From Bacteroidota bacterium (GTDB lineage Bacteria > Bacteroidota > Bacteroidia > Chitinophagales > Chitinophagaceae): a stretch of DNA of 64,000 bases. The notes under the pieces are model-generated. The model saw nothing but the letters and a program-made list of their open reading frames with translations, was not told the DNA's origin and did no database searches. The DNA lies in the NCBI GenBank assembly GCA_013286425.1, contig JABDFS010000001.1:1-64000 (forward strand). Direction: 5' to 3'. Shown one piece after another: positions 36,397-45,308 of this stretch (position 1 is its first letter; the number at the start of each line of letters is the position of its first letter). The translations under genes were made by a program, and so were the position numbers.

Positions 36397-36840
36397 ATGG
36401 CAAAGCAATCTGACATAGAATTAATTTCTGAAATACGTACAACAATTACAAGATTGGTAAAAAAATTACGTAAGCATACTGTTACGGGCATGGCACTTTC
36501 TTTAACAGAAAGATCTGTATTGGGCCTTTTAAATGAAGAAAAAGAAATGTTGCCAAATGAATTAGCCACAAGAGAAAAGATCACCAACCAATCCATGTCG
36601 CAGATATTAAACCATCTTGACGAATTAGGTTACATCTTAAGGCGTATTTCAAAAGAAGACAAGCGTAAATCGCTGATAACATTATCCGCGAAAGGCACTG
36701 CTGCCATTAACCAGTTGCGCAACGAAAAAGATACCTGGTTATATGAAGCCGTAATAAACTCCTGTACTGCAGAAGAAATTTCCATATTAAAAAAGGCGTT
36801 AGCGCCATTAAAAAAATTAGTTGATTTTGAAGACGACTGA
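36397..36840 (+). CDS. MarR family transcriptional regulator
   Basis: A 147-residue winged helix-turn-helix repressor. The recognition helix and wing are seen in ATREKITNQSMSQILNHLDELGYILRRISKEDKRKSLI, with typical N- and C-terminal dimerisation helices. It is translated into the overlapping MFS exporter and probably represses it until a ligand binds; the ligand is unknown. The operator lies at 36373-36388. Confidence 0.92.
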   Translation: MAKQSDIELISEIRTTITRLVKKLRKHTVTGMALSLTERSVLGLLNEEKEMLPNELATREKITNQSMSQILNHLDELGYILRRISKEDKRKSLITLSAKGTAAINQLRNEKDTWLYEAVINSCTAEEISILKKALAPLKKLVDFEDD

Positions 36841-38116
36841 AGAAAAAAAGAAGAGTAAGATCACTACGTTCACCGCGTTTAAAAGTAGGAATTACAGGTT
36901 ATATTTTGTTGGGCAATCCTTATCACTCATCGGCACATGGATGCAGAAGACCGCAGTAAGCTGGGTTGTTTATTCCCTCACACATTCAAAGTTCATGCTT
37001 GGCCTTTCTTTATTTGCCAGCATGTTTCCGGCGTTCGTGTTTTCGTTTGTAGGCGGTGCAACAGCAGACCGCTATAACCGTTACAGGTTGTTATTGATAA
37101 CACAGATCGCATCTATGGTACAGGCTGTGTTGCTTACGTTACTGGTTCTTTCCAATCATTATAATGTATGGGCAATTCTTTCGCTGAGTTTTATATTGGG
37201 AATTATAAATGCGTTTGATGTTCCTGCAAGGCAATCACTCGTAAATGAATTAATAGAAGACAAAAAATATTTGAATAATGCCATTGCATTGAATTCATCC
37301 ATGGTGAATTTATCAAGGTTGATCGGCCCTGCTATCGCCGGGTTTATTCTTGAAAAATTTGGTGATGTATTTTGTTTTGGATTAAATGCAATAAGCTTTA
37401 TCGCAGTTATTACTTCTGTGTTATTAATAAAACTTCCACCACAAAAAGTGCAGCATCATACAAAAAATATTCTGCAGGATGTAAAAGACGGATGGAACTA
37501 TCTGAAAGAAGTAAAAGAGTTGAAGTTTATTATTTCAATGCTGGGTTTAATTGCATTGTTTGTGTTGCCTTATACAACAATGATCGCTGTATATGCAAAA
37601 GATATTTTTAAAGGTACCGCATCAACGTTTGGTATCATTGACAGCATGATCGGCCTGGGTGCTTTTGGCGGCGCACTATTTCTTGCTTCATTAAAACCCG
37701 GTAGTAATCTTAGAAAAATACTTGCAATAAATACGTTATTGTTTGGAACAGGATTAGTGCTATTCTCACACATGCATTCTTATCCGCTCGCACTTGCATG
37801 CGCAATGCTTACAGGCTTCGGAATGATGTCACAGGTAACCATTACAAATACATTAGTGCAAACAACAGTTGACCCGAATATGCGCGGAAGAATGATAAGT
37901 TTTTATGCAATGGCTTTCTTTGGAATGCAACCTTTAGGTGGCTTAATTGTTGGTTCTGTTTCGCAGCTAATTGGTGTACCTAATACCGTTTTGGCAGAAG
38001 GATGTATTGCATTGCTGATCGGCTTGTTACACCTGAGATTTTTGAAACGCAATAAAGTAAAGACGATTCAAATGAATATGCAAACTGATGCAAGTCGCGT
38101 TGAAGTTGCTTCTTAA
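36821..38116 (+). CDS. MFS transporter (MFS_3 type, EntS-like)
   Basis: A 431-residue membrane protein with about 12 transmembrane helices. GQSLSLIGTWMQKTAVSWVVYSL near the start and GLINAFDVPARQSLV-type (ILGIINAFDVPARQSLVN) are typical of the MFS_3 group related to enterobactin exporter EntS. There is no ATG in the first 40 residues; it starts with TTG at 36821 or 36827, inside the marR gene, so it is translationally coupled. It is probably an exporter controlled by the MarR regulator; the substrate is unknown. A strong hairpin ends the unit. Confidence 0.9.
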   Translation: MILKTTEEKKKSKITTFTAFKSRNYRLYFVGQSLSLIGTWMQKTAVSWVVYSLTHSKFMLGLSLFASMFPAFVFSFVGGATADRYNRYRLLLITQIASMVQAVLLTLLVLSNHYNVWAILSLSFILGIINAFDVPARQSLVNELIEDKKYLNNAIALNSSMVNLSRLIGPAIAGFILEKFGDVFCFGLNAISFIAVITSVLLIKLPPQKVQHHTKNILQDVKDGWNYLKEVKELKFIISMLGLIALFVLPYTTMIAVYAKDIFKGTASTFGIIDSMIGLGAFGGALFLASLKPGSNLRKILAINTLLFGTGLVLFSHMHSYPLALACAMLTGFGMMSQVTITNTLVQTTVDPNMRGRMISFYAMAFFGMQPLGGLIVGSVSQLIGVPNTVLAEGCIALLIGLLHLRFLKRNKVKTIQMNMQTDASRVEVAS

Positions 38117-38153
38117 TTAAGTTTGAATTTGTGTCAGGATGTGAATACTTTAA

Positions 38154-38196
38154 GCCACGAATGCACTAATGATAAAACTATTCGTGCATTCGTGGC
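38154..38196 (+). terminator. Terminator with GCCACGAATGCAC repeat arms
   Basis: A 13-bp perfect inverted repeat (GCCACGAATGCAC / GTGCATTCGTGGC) with a 17-nt loop; the outer bases (AATACTT / AAGTATT) also pair with slight offsets. It lies 37 bases past the MFS stop. Confidence 0.6.
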
Positions 38197-38324
38197 AAAT
38201 TAAGTATTGTGATGAAAGCAAGAACAGCAAAGCAAAAGCTGCTAAATACAGTAATGAATCTTACACTAAACAATCGGGCTAATCATTTAATCCCATAAAT
38301 CGTGGTTCAGACAATTATTGCTAT

Positions 38325-39392
38325 TTACTTTTTCTGCATTGCCTGTTTAAAGAATTCCCCGGTAGGTGTAAGGTCATAATTCCATGATTGCAGCATTTGC
38401 GGCCACCACTCAGGATCGTACACCCAGGCCAGCCAGCTGATGCCATTGTTTTCGAGATAAGTTGTTATGCGCGATCCATAATTATCAGCGCCATCCGCAG
38501 GCCCGCCTTTCTGTGTGATAAAGCCAATCTCCGTTGCAATGATGGGATAACGTTGTGCAGCGAAACCAAAATCTTCTTCCCATTTAGGCTCCCATGGCTG
38601 AGAGCGTTTATTGGGATAAGGATGCGTAACATACGCAACGTTTGGTGCATTGACAGGCTCTTCGCGCAAAGGCGTAAGATCATAAGCCCAATCGAAACCC
38701 GCAACCAATGGAATGGTTTCCTTATCATAAGAACGTATAAGATGTATAATGTTTTCATTTATCTTTTTCCAGTCGCTCCAGCTTATTGAACCTAATTGGC
38801 CGTTGTATGTTGTAGGCTCGTTGAAGAGTTCATAAAAAGCAACGGTGTTATTGCCTGTAAAATGCTTGGAAATAGTACGCCAGAACTCATACGTTTCCTG
38901 CTTGCTTGTATTATACATCGGGTCCTGGAACAATTCCATTTCAAGATTGCCGATAGAATGCCAGTCAATGTCTACATACATATTAAGATCAGCGCACCAG
39001 CTTACAGCAGAATCAAGCAAAACAAGGTAAGCAGCTGGTGTTCTTTCACGCCATGCAACCGGATGTACAGGAATACGTACCAACATTGTGCCCATACTTT
39101 TTACTGATTGAAACAATTGTTTGTTCCAATGGCCTTCATGTTCAATTTTATCAGGGTCGGCAATAGATAAGCCGCGAAATAAAACAGTATCGCCTTTGTC
39201 ATTAATAAACTTATTTCCTTTCACAGAAATCAAGGGAAGCAGTTTTGCTTTTGAATCTCTTTTTTGCATGGAAGGATAATCGTCTTTCCACCATGCGTGA
39301 TAGTTGTTTGCAGAGGTTGTTTGTGCAGATAAACTATTAATCAAAAAAAGCTGAATGATGATGATTGAATAAGCAATGCGTTGTAGTTGCAT
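38325..39392 (-). CDS. Glycoside hydrolase family 5 (cellulase-like)
   Basis: A 355-residue exported enzyme (signal NSLSAQ). Both GH5 catalytic glutamates are seen: acid/base Glu192 in ELFNEPTTY and nucleophile Glu288 in IIATEIGF; HPY at THPYPNKR is also typical. It would cleave beta-linked glucan or mannan chains outside the cell. The ATG at 39392 opens a clean signal peptide; a start at 39470 would add 26 residues without one. Its upstream gap, shared with the divergent restriction locus, carries element 3. Exact substrate and subfamily cannot be read by eye. Confidence 0.88.
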   Translation of the reverse strand: MQLQRIAYSIIIIQLFLINSLSAQTTSANNYHAWWKDDYPSMQKRDSKAKLLPLISVKGNKFINDKGDTVLFRGLSIADPDKIEHEGHWNKQLFQSVKSMGTMLVRIPVHPVAWRERTPAAYLVLLDSAVSWCADLNMYVDIDWHSIGNLEMELFQDPMYNTSKQETYEFWRTISKHFTGNNTVAFYELFNEPTTYNGQLGSISWSDWKKINENIIHLIRSYDKETIPLVAGFDWAYDLTPLREEPVNAPNVAYVTHPYPNKRSQPWEPKWEEDFGFAAQRYPIIATEIGFITQKGGPADGADNYGSRITTYLENNGISWLAWVYDPEWWPQMLQSWNYDLTPTGEFFKQAMQKK

Positions 39393-39537
39393 AGATAAAT
39401 TGTGAGGAGTAAAAATATTGAAATCTATACAACTGTGTAATGCTTTAATAACTATAAGGCAAACATTCAAAGCTAATTTATTACTGACCCTGGCTATGTA
39501 ATGTTTTTACTCTAATCATCTCAATAACAACAAGCTC

Positions 39538-39643
39538 ATTTCTTCGATATAATTTCGATATTTCTTCGATATAACTTCGATATAACTTCGATCAATTAAA
39601 TCGAAGAAACATCGAAGTTATATCGAAGTTTTTTCGTAGAAAA
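39538..39643. repeat. Palindromic 11-bp tandem array, element 3
   Basis: The gap between divergent GH5 and MmeI-like genes (39393-39778) holds five left units (39538, 39549, 39560, 39571, 39582), the 7-nt core CAATTAA (39593-39599), three right units (39600, 39611, 39622) and a degraded fourth (39633). It follows the same rule as elements 1 and 2. No other feature was seen in the gap. Confidence 0.9.
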
Positions 39644-39778
39644 GAAGAACTTGGTATTTTTTAACTCCATGGTTGTATGCCTTCAGTGCCGTAATGGCTT
39701 AGCTTCTTATTGTGTCTAAGCAGGTAAATAGGAAATTGCGTAAATTGGTTTTATATTAGCAAAAAGATTAACTGTTGT

Positions 39779-42592
39779 ATGCCCTTAAGCTGGAATGAAA
39801 TTAAATCGAGAGCCCTTGCCTTTACCAATGAATGGAAAGATGAAGTAAGTGAAGATGCAGAAGCAAAAAGTTTCTGGGATGATTTTTTCAATGTATTTGG
39901 TATCAGTCGCCGCCGTGTTGCAACATTTGAGCAACAGGTAAAAAAGATCGACGATAAGCAAGGCTTTATTGATTTGCTTTGGAAAGGAATGATCCTTATT
40001 GAGCATAAGAGCCGAGGTAAAGATTTAGAAAGAGCATATAAGCAGGCTAAAGATTATTTTCCCGGGCTCAAAGAAAAAGAGTTACCACGTTATATTTTAG
40101 TAAGCGACTTTGAACATTTTAAACTATATGATCTTGAAGCTAACTATAACCACAATTTTGTTATCACCGATTTTGTAAATAATGTACACCTTTTTGGTTT
40201 TATCGCAGGATATGAGAAACGTACCTATAAAGAGCAAGACCCTGTAAACATTGATGCAGCAGAACTAATGGGAAAGCTGCATGATAAACTAAAAGCAGTT
40301 GGATACACAGGGCATGCCTTAGAAAGATATTTAGTACGATTAGTATTTATGCTGTTTGCTGATGATACTAATATTTTTGAACGAGGCATTTTTTATGAGT
40401 ATTTAGAACTGAAAACAGCCGAGGACGGCAGTGATCTTGCAGCGCATCTTGGACAATTATTTGAAGTATTGAACACACCCAAAGAAAACCGTTTAAGAAA
40501 TCTTGATGAAAGCCTGAATGCTTTTCCTTATGTAAATGGCAGGCTGTTTGACGAACATTTGCCAACGGCATCTTTTGACAGTGAGATGCGTAAAATATTA
40601 GTGGATTGTTGTTTACTTGATTGGGGTAAAATCTCTCCCGCCATATTTGGTTCGCTTTTTCAAAGTGTGATGGATGCGAAAGCAAGAAGAAATCTAGGTG
40701 CGCATTATACGAGTGAAAAAAATATACTGAAGCTTATTAAGCCTTTATTCCTGGATGAATTTTGGGCAGCTTATGAAAAGGTAAAAGACAATCGTATTCA
40801 GCTTCAAAAGCTGCATGAAAGCATAACAAACCTTCGCTTTCTTGATCCGGCTTGTGGTTGTGGCAATTTCTTAATTGTAGCCTATCGTGAATTGCGTTTG
40901 CTTGAAATAGAAATCATTAAAGGATTATTGAAAGATGTTTTAGAGAGGAAACAAGCAGTTACCAACATTGATATTTATTTTCAGTTAGACGTTGACCGTT
41001 TCTATGGAATAGAATATGAAGAATTTCCGGCGCAGATAGCACAGGTTGCAATGTGGCTGATAGACCACCAGATGAATATGAAAGCGAGTGAGATTTTTGG
41101 CGAATATTATGTGCGTTTGCCATTACGGAAAAGTGCAAATATTGTTCATGGAAATGCTTTGCGTATTGAGTGGCAAAGTTTGATTGATTCTTTGCCTTGG
41201 GAAAAAAGAGAGCCGAAGTTTAATTACATATTGGGTAATCCTCCGTTTATTGGCTATGCTTTAAGAAATGATCAACAAAGACAAGAAATGGATTTATTCT
41301 TTAATCAAATTCGTGGAGGTGGAGAATTAGATTATGTTGCTTGTTGGTTTATAAAAGCATCAGAATACTTGGAAAAATATAATGCTGTTGAACAAAAAAA
41401 TGTTGAGTTAAGCAAAATTGCATTTGTAAGTACGAATTCGCTCATACAAGGTGAACAAGTCGGTGTTTTATGGAATGTGCTTTTTAATAAATATCATATC
41501 AAAATACAATTTGCACATAGAACATTTAGCTGGAGTAATGAAGCAAAAGGAAATGCTGCTGTTCATGTAGTAATTATTGGATTTTCAAATTTTGATATTA
41601 CAGACAAAATACTGTATGAATATTTAAATCTCAAAAGCGAACCACATGAAGTAAAAGCCAAAAATATAAATGGCTATTTAGTTGATGGAAAAGATGTGTT
41701 TATTCAAAATAGGAGCTTTCCAGTTAATAATGTTTCGAAGATGGTTTATGGGAGTAAGCCAACAGACGGAGGTAATTTCCTGTTAGATGATGAACAAAAA
41801 GAAATTTTAATAAAGGACGAACCCTTAACTGAGCAATATATTAAACCTTTTTTATCCGCTTATGAATATTTGAATGGGAAAAAAAGATGGTGCTTATGGT
41901 TAGAAAATATAAACCCAACTGATTTAAAGAAGTTTCCTGCAATTTATGAACGCGTAATTAATGTAAGAAAGTCAAGGCTTAATAGTAGTAAAGCAGCGAC
42001 AAGAAAATTAGCTGATTTTCCAACAAGGTTTGAATACAATTCTCAACCTGATTCTGATTATATTTTAGTACCCTTACACACGTCAGAAGGAAGAACCTAT
42101 ATTCCGTTTGGCTTTTTTAGTAAAAACTTTATTGCAGGCAATAGTTGTTCTGTAATACCGAAAGCTTCACTATATGAATTCGGAGTAATCAGTTCCATTA
42201 TGCACATGGCATGGGTAAAAACTGTTTGTGGTAGAATTAAGAGTGACTATAGATATTCTGGGACAATCGTTTACAACAACTTTCCATGGCCAGAAAGTTC
42301 AACAGAAAAGCAAATACAAGGGATAGAAACAGCCGCACAAAATGTTTTAGATGCAAGAGCACAATTTCCAGATGCAAGCCTTGCAGATCTATATGATCCT
42401 AATACAATGCCGCCAGTCTTAGTAAAAGCACACCAAGCTTTAGACAAAGCAGTAGATTTATGTTACAGGCCTCAGCCTTTCATAAATGAAACTAAGCGAA
42501 TAGAATTTTTATTTGAGTTGTATGATAAATATACCAGCGGGTTATTTGCAAAAGAAAAATCAAAACGTAAAAGGAAAGCTGACAATCTATAA
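39779..42592 (+). CDS. Class IIL restriction-modification enzyme (MmeI-like)
   Basis: A 937-residue single-chain enzyme with both endonuclease and N6-adenine methyltransferase activity, as in MmeI. The nuclease motif D65-x9-E75-H-K77 (FIDLLWKGMILIEHKS) is a PD-ExK site. The SAM-binding motif LDPACGCGNFL is near residue 355, and the adenine-methylating NPPF is near residue 488. A target-recognition domain follows, then a helical tail. Such enzymes protect host DNA by one-strand methylation and cut unmodified phage DNA. It is 21 bases ahead of a DUF262-HNH gene, likely the same operon. Specificity is unknown. Confidence 0.92.
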   Translation: MPLSWNEIKSRALAFTNEWKDEVSEDAEAKSFWDDFFNVFGISRRRVATFEQQVKKIDDKQGFIDLLWKGMILIEHKSRGKDLERAYKQAKDYFPGLKEKELPRYILVSDFEHFKLYDLEANYNHNFVITDFVNNVHLFGFIAGYEKRTYKEQDPVNIDAAELMGKLHDKLKAVGYTGHALERYLVRLVFMLFADDTNIFERGIFYEYLELKTAEDGSDLAAHLGQLFEVLNTPKENRLRNLDESLNAFPYVNGRLFDEHLPTASFDSEMRKILVDCCLLDWGKISPAIFGSLFQSVMDAKARRNLGAHYTSEKNILKLIKPLFLDEFWAAYEKVKDNRIQLQKLHESITNLRFLDPACGCGNFLIVAYRELRLLEIEIIKGLLKDVLERKQAVTNIDIYFQLDVDRFYGIEYEEFPAQIAQVAMWLIDHQMNMKASEIFGEYYVRLPLRKSANIVHGNALRIEWQSLIDSLPWEKREPKFNYILGNPPFIGYALRNDQQRQEMDLFFNQIRGGGELDYVACWFIKASEYLEKYNAVEQKNVELSKIAFVSTNSLIQGEQVGVLWNVLFNKYHIKIQFAHRTFSWSNEAKGNAAVHVVIIGFSNFDITDKILYEYLNLKSEPHEVKAKNINGYLVDGKDVFIQNRSFPVNNVSKMVYGSKPTDGGNFLLDDEQKEILIKDEPLTEQYIKPFLSAYEYLNGKKRWCLWLENINPTDLKKFPAIYERVINVRKSRLNSSKAATRKLADFPTRFEYNSQPDSDYILVPLHTSEGRTYIPFGFFSKNFIAGNSCSVIPKASLYEFGVISSIMHMAWVKTVCGRIKSDYRYSGTIVYNNFPWPESSTEKQIQGIETAAQNVLDARAQFPDASLADLYDPNTMPPVLVKAHQALDKAVDLCYRPQPFINETKRIEFLFELYDKYTSGLFAKEKSKRKRKADNL

Positions 42593-42612
42593 CTACTTTT
42601 TAAAATATTATT

Positions 42613-44316
42613 ATGGAACTAACATCGGATAAAATTAAGATTAAGGATTTACTTGAATGGAAACGTGGTAATATTTTACGAATCAATTCAGAATATCAAA
42701 GAGGAGCAGTATGGAAAGAGAATCAGCAAAAAAAATTAATTGATAGTGTTTTAAGAGGCTACCCTCTTCCGCTAATTTATCTGCATCATAAAAAACAGGT
42801 AGTTGCTGGCATTACAAGAGAAGATTTTGAAGTTATCGACGGGCAGCAAAGAATAAATGCATTGTACTATTTCGCTGAAGGCGCAATTAAACTTTTTGAT
42901 CCCGTAGAAGATGATAAAGAAGCAAGGTTTCCTCAGTTTATCAAAGATGCACCATGCCTATGGTCGCATTCCTTTTATGACATGCTTTCTGAAGAGTTAA
43001 GAAAAAAATTCGATGACACTGAAATATTCATAGTTAAGATCATAACAAATAATGATGATGAAGCACGAGATCTATTCATACGCTTACAGGCAGGGCTGCC
43101 TTTAAACCCACAAGAAAAAAGAGATGCATGGCCTGGAGGTTATACAGAGTTTGTTTTAAAATATGGTGGGAAAAAAGAAATACCACGATATCCGGGCGAT
43201 GAATTTTTTAGAAAAGTTGTAGCAAACCCTTCTTCTGACAGAGGTGAAGTGCGAACACTTTGTGCCCAACTTGGAATGCTTTTTTTTGAAGAAGCTACTA
43301 AAGGCAATTGGATGAATATATCTACAAAAAACATCGATGATTATTATTACCAGAATTTAAATTTTAATGTTTATTCTGATGAGGTGATGCGGTTTGGAAA
43401 AGTTCTTCATGTTACAACAAATATTTTCCATGGCTATAAAGGCCCAAAATTAAAAGTTCATGAAGTAATACATGTAGCATTATTAATCGATAGCTTACTA
43501 GATGATTACACAAATTCATGGCAAGCAAATTTTATTAGCGCTTTTGATGAATTTCGACACAAATCAGCGGTGGATAAGAGACAAAAAAGCGGTGAGTATT
43601 GGTATAGTTATGTTGCTCTTACAATGACATCTGCAGCGAATGCAGCAACTATACAAACTCGGCATGAATTCTTTTCCGAAAAAATGTTAGAGTTCTTAGT
43701 TCCTATTAAAAAAGATAGTACAAGAATTTATGGTCAGGTTGAAAGAGAAATTTTATATTTTAAATACAAGAAATTATGTGCAGTATGCGGCAAAGAAATT
43801 GACTGGAAAGATTTAGATATTCATCACATTAATGAGCATCAAAATGGTGGTGAAACAAGTTTGGAAAATGGAGTGCCAGTACATAAATTTTGTCATCCAA
43901 AAGGTGGGGCAGCAGATATTTTTTATAAGCGATGGATGGAAAAAAAAGCTGATGAGGAAAATATGCAGACTAGTTTCAGCAGTACTTTATATGAAAATGT
44001 GCCACGCAGCTTAAAAATAGAAAACGACAAAAAAAATATACTTGCTTTTGCTTCTGTCACTGATGCAGGAAAAATAATTGTCTTCAGAGGATCAAGAATT
44101 TCATCCGATGTCTCACAAAACTTTGAAGAAACCTGTGAAGCTGCTGCGAAACGTCGATATAATTTAATTCAGGATGGAAGTATTGATAAAAACTTTGAAT
44201 TTACAAGAGATGTTATGTTCAATTCCAAAAGCAATGCTGCAAGTTTGGTTTTAGGGTTTTCTGCAAATGGCAATACTGCATGGGTCGAAACATCTGTCGT
44301 AGCAGGTCCTGCATAA
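42613..44316 (+). CDS. DUF262-HNH-DUF4357 protein (putative defence nuclease)
   Basis: A 567-residue protein with three parts. DUF262 is at the N-terminus (residues 1-230): INSEYQRGAVWKENQQKK and the DGQQR motif at residue 76, as in GmrSD-type nucleotide-binding nucleases. An HNH nuclease is at about 388-430: CAVCGKEIDWKDLDIHHINEHQ with a further Cys in HKFCHPKGG. The end (about 490-560) resembles DUF4357 (FNSKSNAASLVLGFSANGNT). DUF262-HNH proteins act in modification-dependent restriction. It follows the MmeI-like gene by 20 bases, so the two probably act together. Confidence 0.85.
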   Translation: MELTSDKIKIKDLLEWKRGNILRINSEYQRGAVWKENQQKKLIDSVLRGYPLPLIYLHHKKQVVAGITREDFEVIDGQQRINALYYFAEGAIKLFDPVEDDKEARFPQFIKDAPCLWSHSFYDMLSEELRKKFDDTEIFIVKIITNNDDEARDLFIRLQAGLPLNPQEKRDAWPGGYTEFVLKYGGKKEIPRYPGDEFFRKVVANPSSDRGEVRTLCAQLGMLFFEEATKGNWMNISTKNIDDYYYQNLNFNVYSDEVMRFGKVLHVTTNIFHGYKGPKLKVHEVIHVALLIDSLLDDYTNSWQANFISAFDEFRHKSAVDKRQKSGEYWYSYVALTMTSAANAATIQTRHEFFSEKMLEFLVPIKKDSTRIYGQVEREILYFKYKKLCAVCGKEIDWKDLDIHHINEHQNGGETSLENGVPVHKFCHPKGGAADIFYKRWMEKKADEENMQTSFSSTLYENVPRSLKIENDKKNILAFASVTDAGKIIVFRGSRISSDVSQNFEETCEAAAKRRYNLIQDGSIDKNFEFTRDVMFNSKSNAASLVLGFSANGNTAWVETSVVAGPA

Positions 44317-44460
44317 TTAGCTAATGAGCATAGCTGCGACCCCGCGTTATTTACTTCTCTAAATTTAATTCAGTTTAGTAATCTGCCTGAAAAACGGAGG
44401 GTCGCCGCATCAACACAAAAGCGGTATCACAGAATCTGCTAAGGACCAAAATTTCCTGGT

Positions 44461-44575
44461 GAGTAGTGAGTTGTCAGTAGTGGGTAACAGGCTTACACCT
44501 TAATCCTTCTGCCTTTTACCTTTTGTTCCCTTTTGTGCCTTTTTATTCCTTTTCGTGCCCTTTTGTGCCCAAACG
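44461..44575. repeat. Low-complexity repeats in the gap after the DUF262 gene
   Basis: The 426-base gap (44317-44742) contains 7-bp-like units GAGTAGT, GAGTTGT, CAGTAGT, GGGTAAC (44461-44488), then a pyrimidine-rich stretch with CCTTTTA, CCTTTTG and 10-bp units such as CCCTTTTGTG (44512-44571). An inverted GCGACCC...GGGTCGC pair (44336-44405) flanks the first part. No gene is seen. Confidence 0.65.
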
Positions 44576-44685
44576 GGAAATGATGTTTTCAGCCTGTTCT
44601 AATCTTGCATATCGGTTTTACGGAAACAATGTTGAAATGGTTTTGAAACCGGAGTTCTTTGAAATATGGAGTTTAAACAGATTGC

Positions 44686-44718
44686 ATAAAAAAGGCTGAC
44701 TCAACATTTGAGACAGCC
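44686..44718 (-). terminator. Terminator of the heptad-repeat gene
   Basis: On the minus strand GGCTGTCTCAA / TTGAGTCAGCC (two mismatched positions, 4-nt loop... ATGT region) is followed by a run of six T bases, 25 bases past the 44743 stop. Confidence 0.75.
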
Positions 44719-44742
44719 ATATTCTTCAGGTATAAAGTAAGA

Positions 44743-45159
44743 TTATTTTTTTACTAACTTAAGTATTGCTTCCTGGTTTTTAATAATCACTTTAAGGCTC
44801 TTTTGATTATCAAGTATTGCCTTTTGGTTCTTCAGAATTGTCTGCTGATTCTTAAGAATAGTTGTTTGATTAGTTTTTAAACCTGCTTGATTTTTAAATA
44901 TAGCAGACTGGTTGGTTTTTATGTCGGCCTGGTTTTTTACGATCGTGCCCTGATTGGTTTTAATTACACCCTGGTTCTTTACGATTGTACCCTGGTTATC
45001 TTTCAACAATTTTTGATTACCAAGAATTGTTGTTTGGTTGCCTTTTAATGCCTTTTGATTTTCCTGAATAGCAGCCTGGTTATCTTTTATAGCCGTTTGG
45101 TTGTCTAAAATAGCTCCCTGGTTCTTTAGTAACACGTCGTCGTTTTCAACAGTGCTCAT
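44743..45159 (-). CDS. Heptad NQ-repeat protein
   Basis: A 138-residue protein almost entirely made of 7-residue repeats of the form xNQxxIx: DNQTAIK, DNQAAIQ, ENQKALK, GNQTTIL, GNQKLLK, and so on, at least 16 units. Asn-Gln occupies fixed positions, with hydrophobic residues on one face. This should form a long coiled coil or a beta-helix-like rod. It has no signal peptide and no cysteine. The DNA repeats have a 21-bp period with synonymous changes, so selection preserves the protein pattern. The family is not recognised. Confidence 0.78.
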   Translation of the reverse strand: MSTVENDDVLLKNQGAILDNQTAIKDNQAAIQENQKALKGNQTTILGNQKLLKDNQGTIVKNQGVIKTNQGTIVKNQADIKTNQSAIFKNQAGLKTNQTTILKNQQTILKNQKAILDNQKSLKVIIKNQEAILKLVKK

Positions 45160-45308
45160 AGTAATTTTTTTAGGTTAATTAATAATTTCAGTAAAATTAA
45201 AATAGCAATTTAAAACATATTCATAAAACTTTATATGATTCATTGCCTGTATATTTTTTCTTATGCCGCATTCAGATTATTTTCGACACGTATTTGTAAA
45301 CTTTTTGT

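Noticed and set aside
44336-44405. Inverted GCGACCC...GGGTCGC pair in the gap after the DUF262 gene, possibly insertion-sequence ends
   Set aside because: The arms are only 7 bp, no target duplication or transposase is seen, and the pair could arise by chance.
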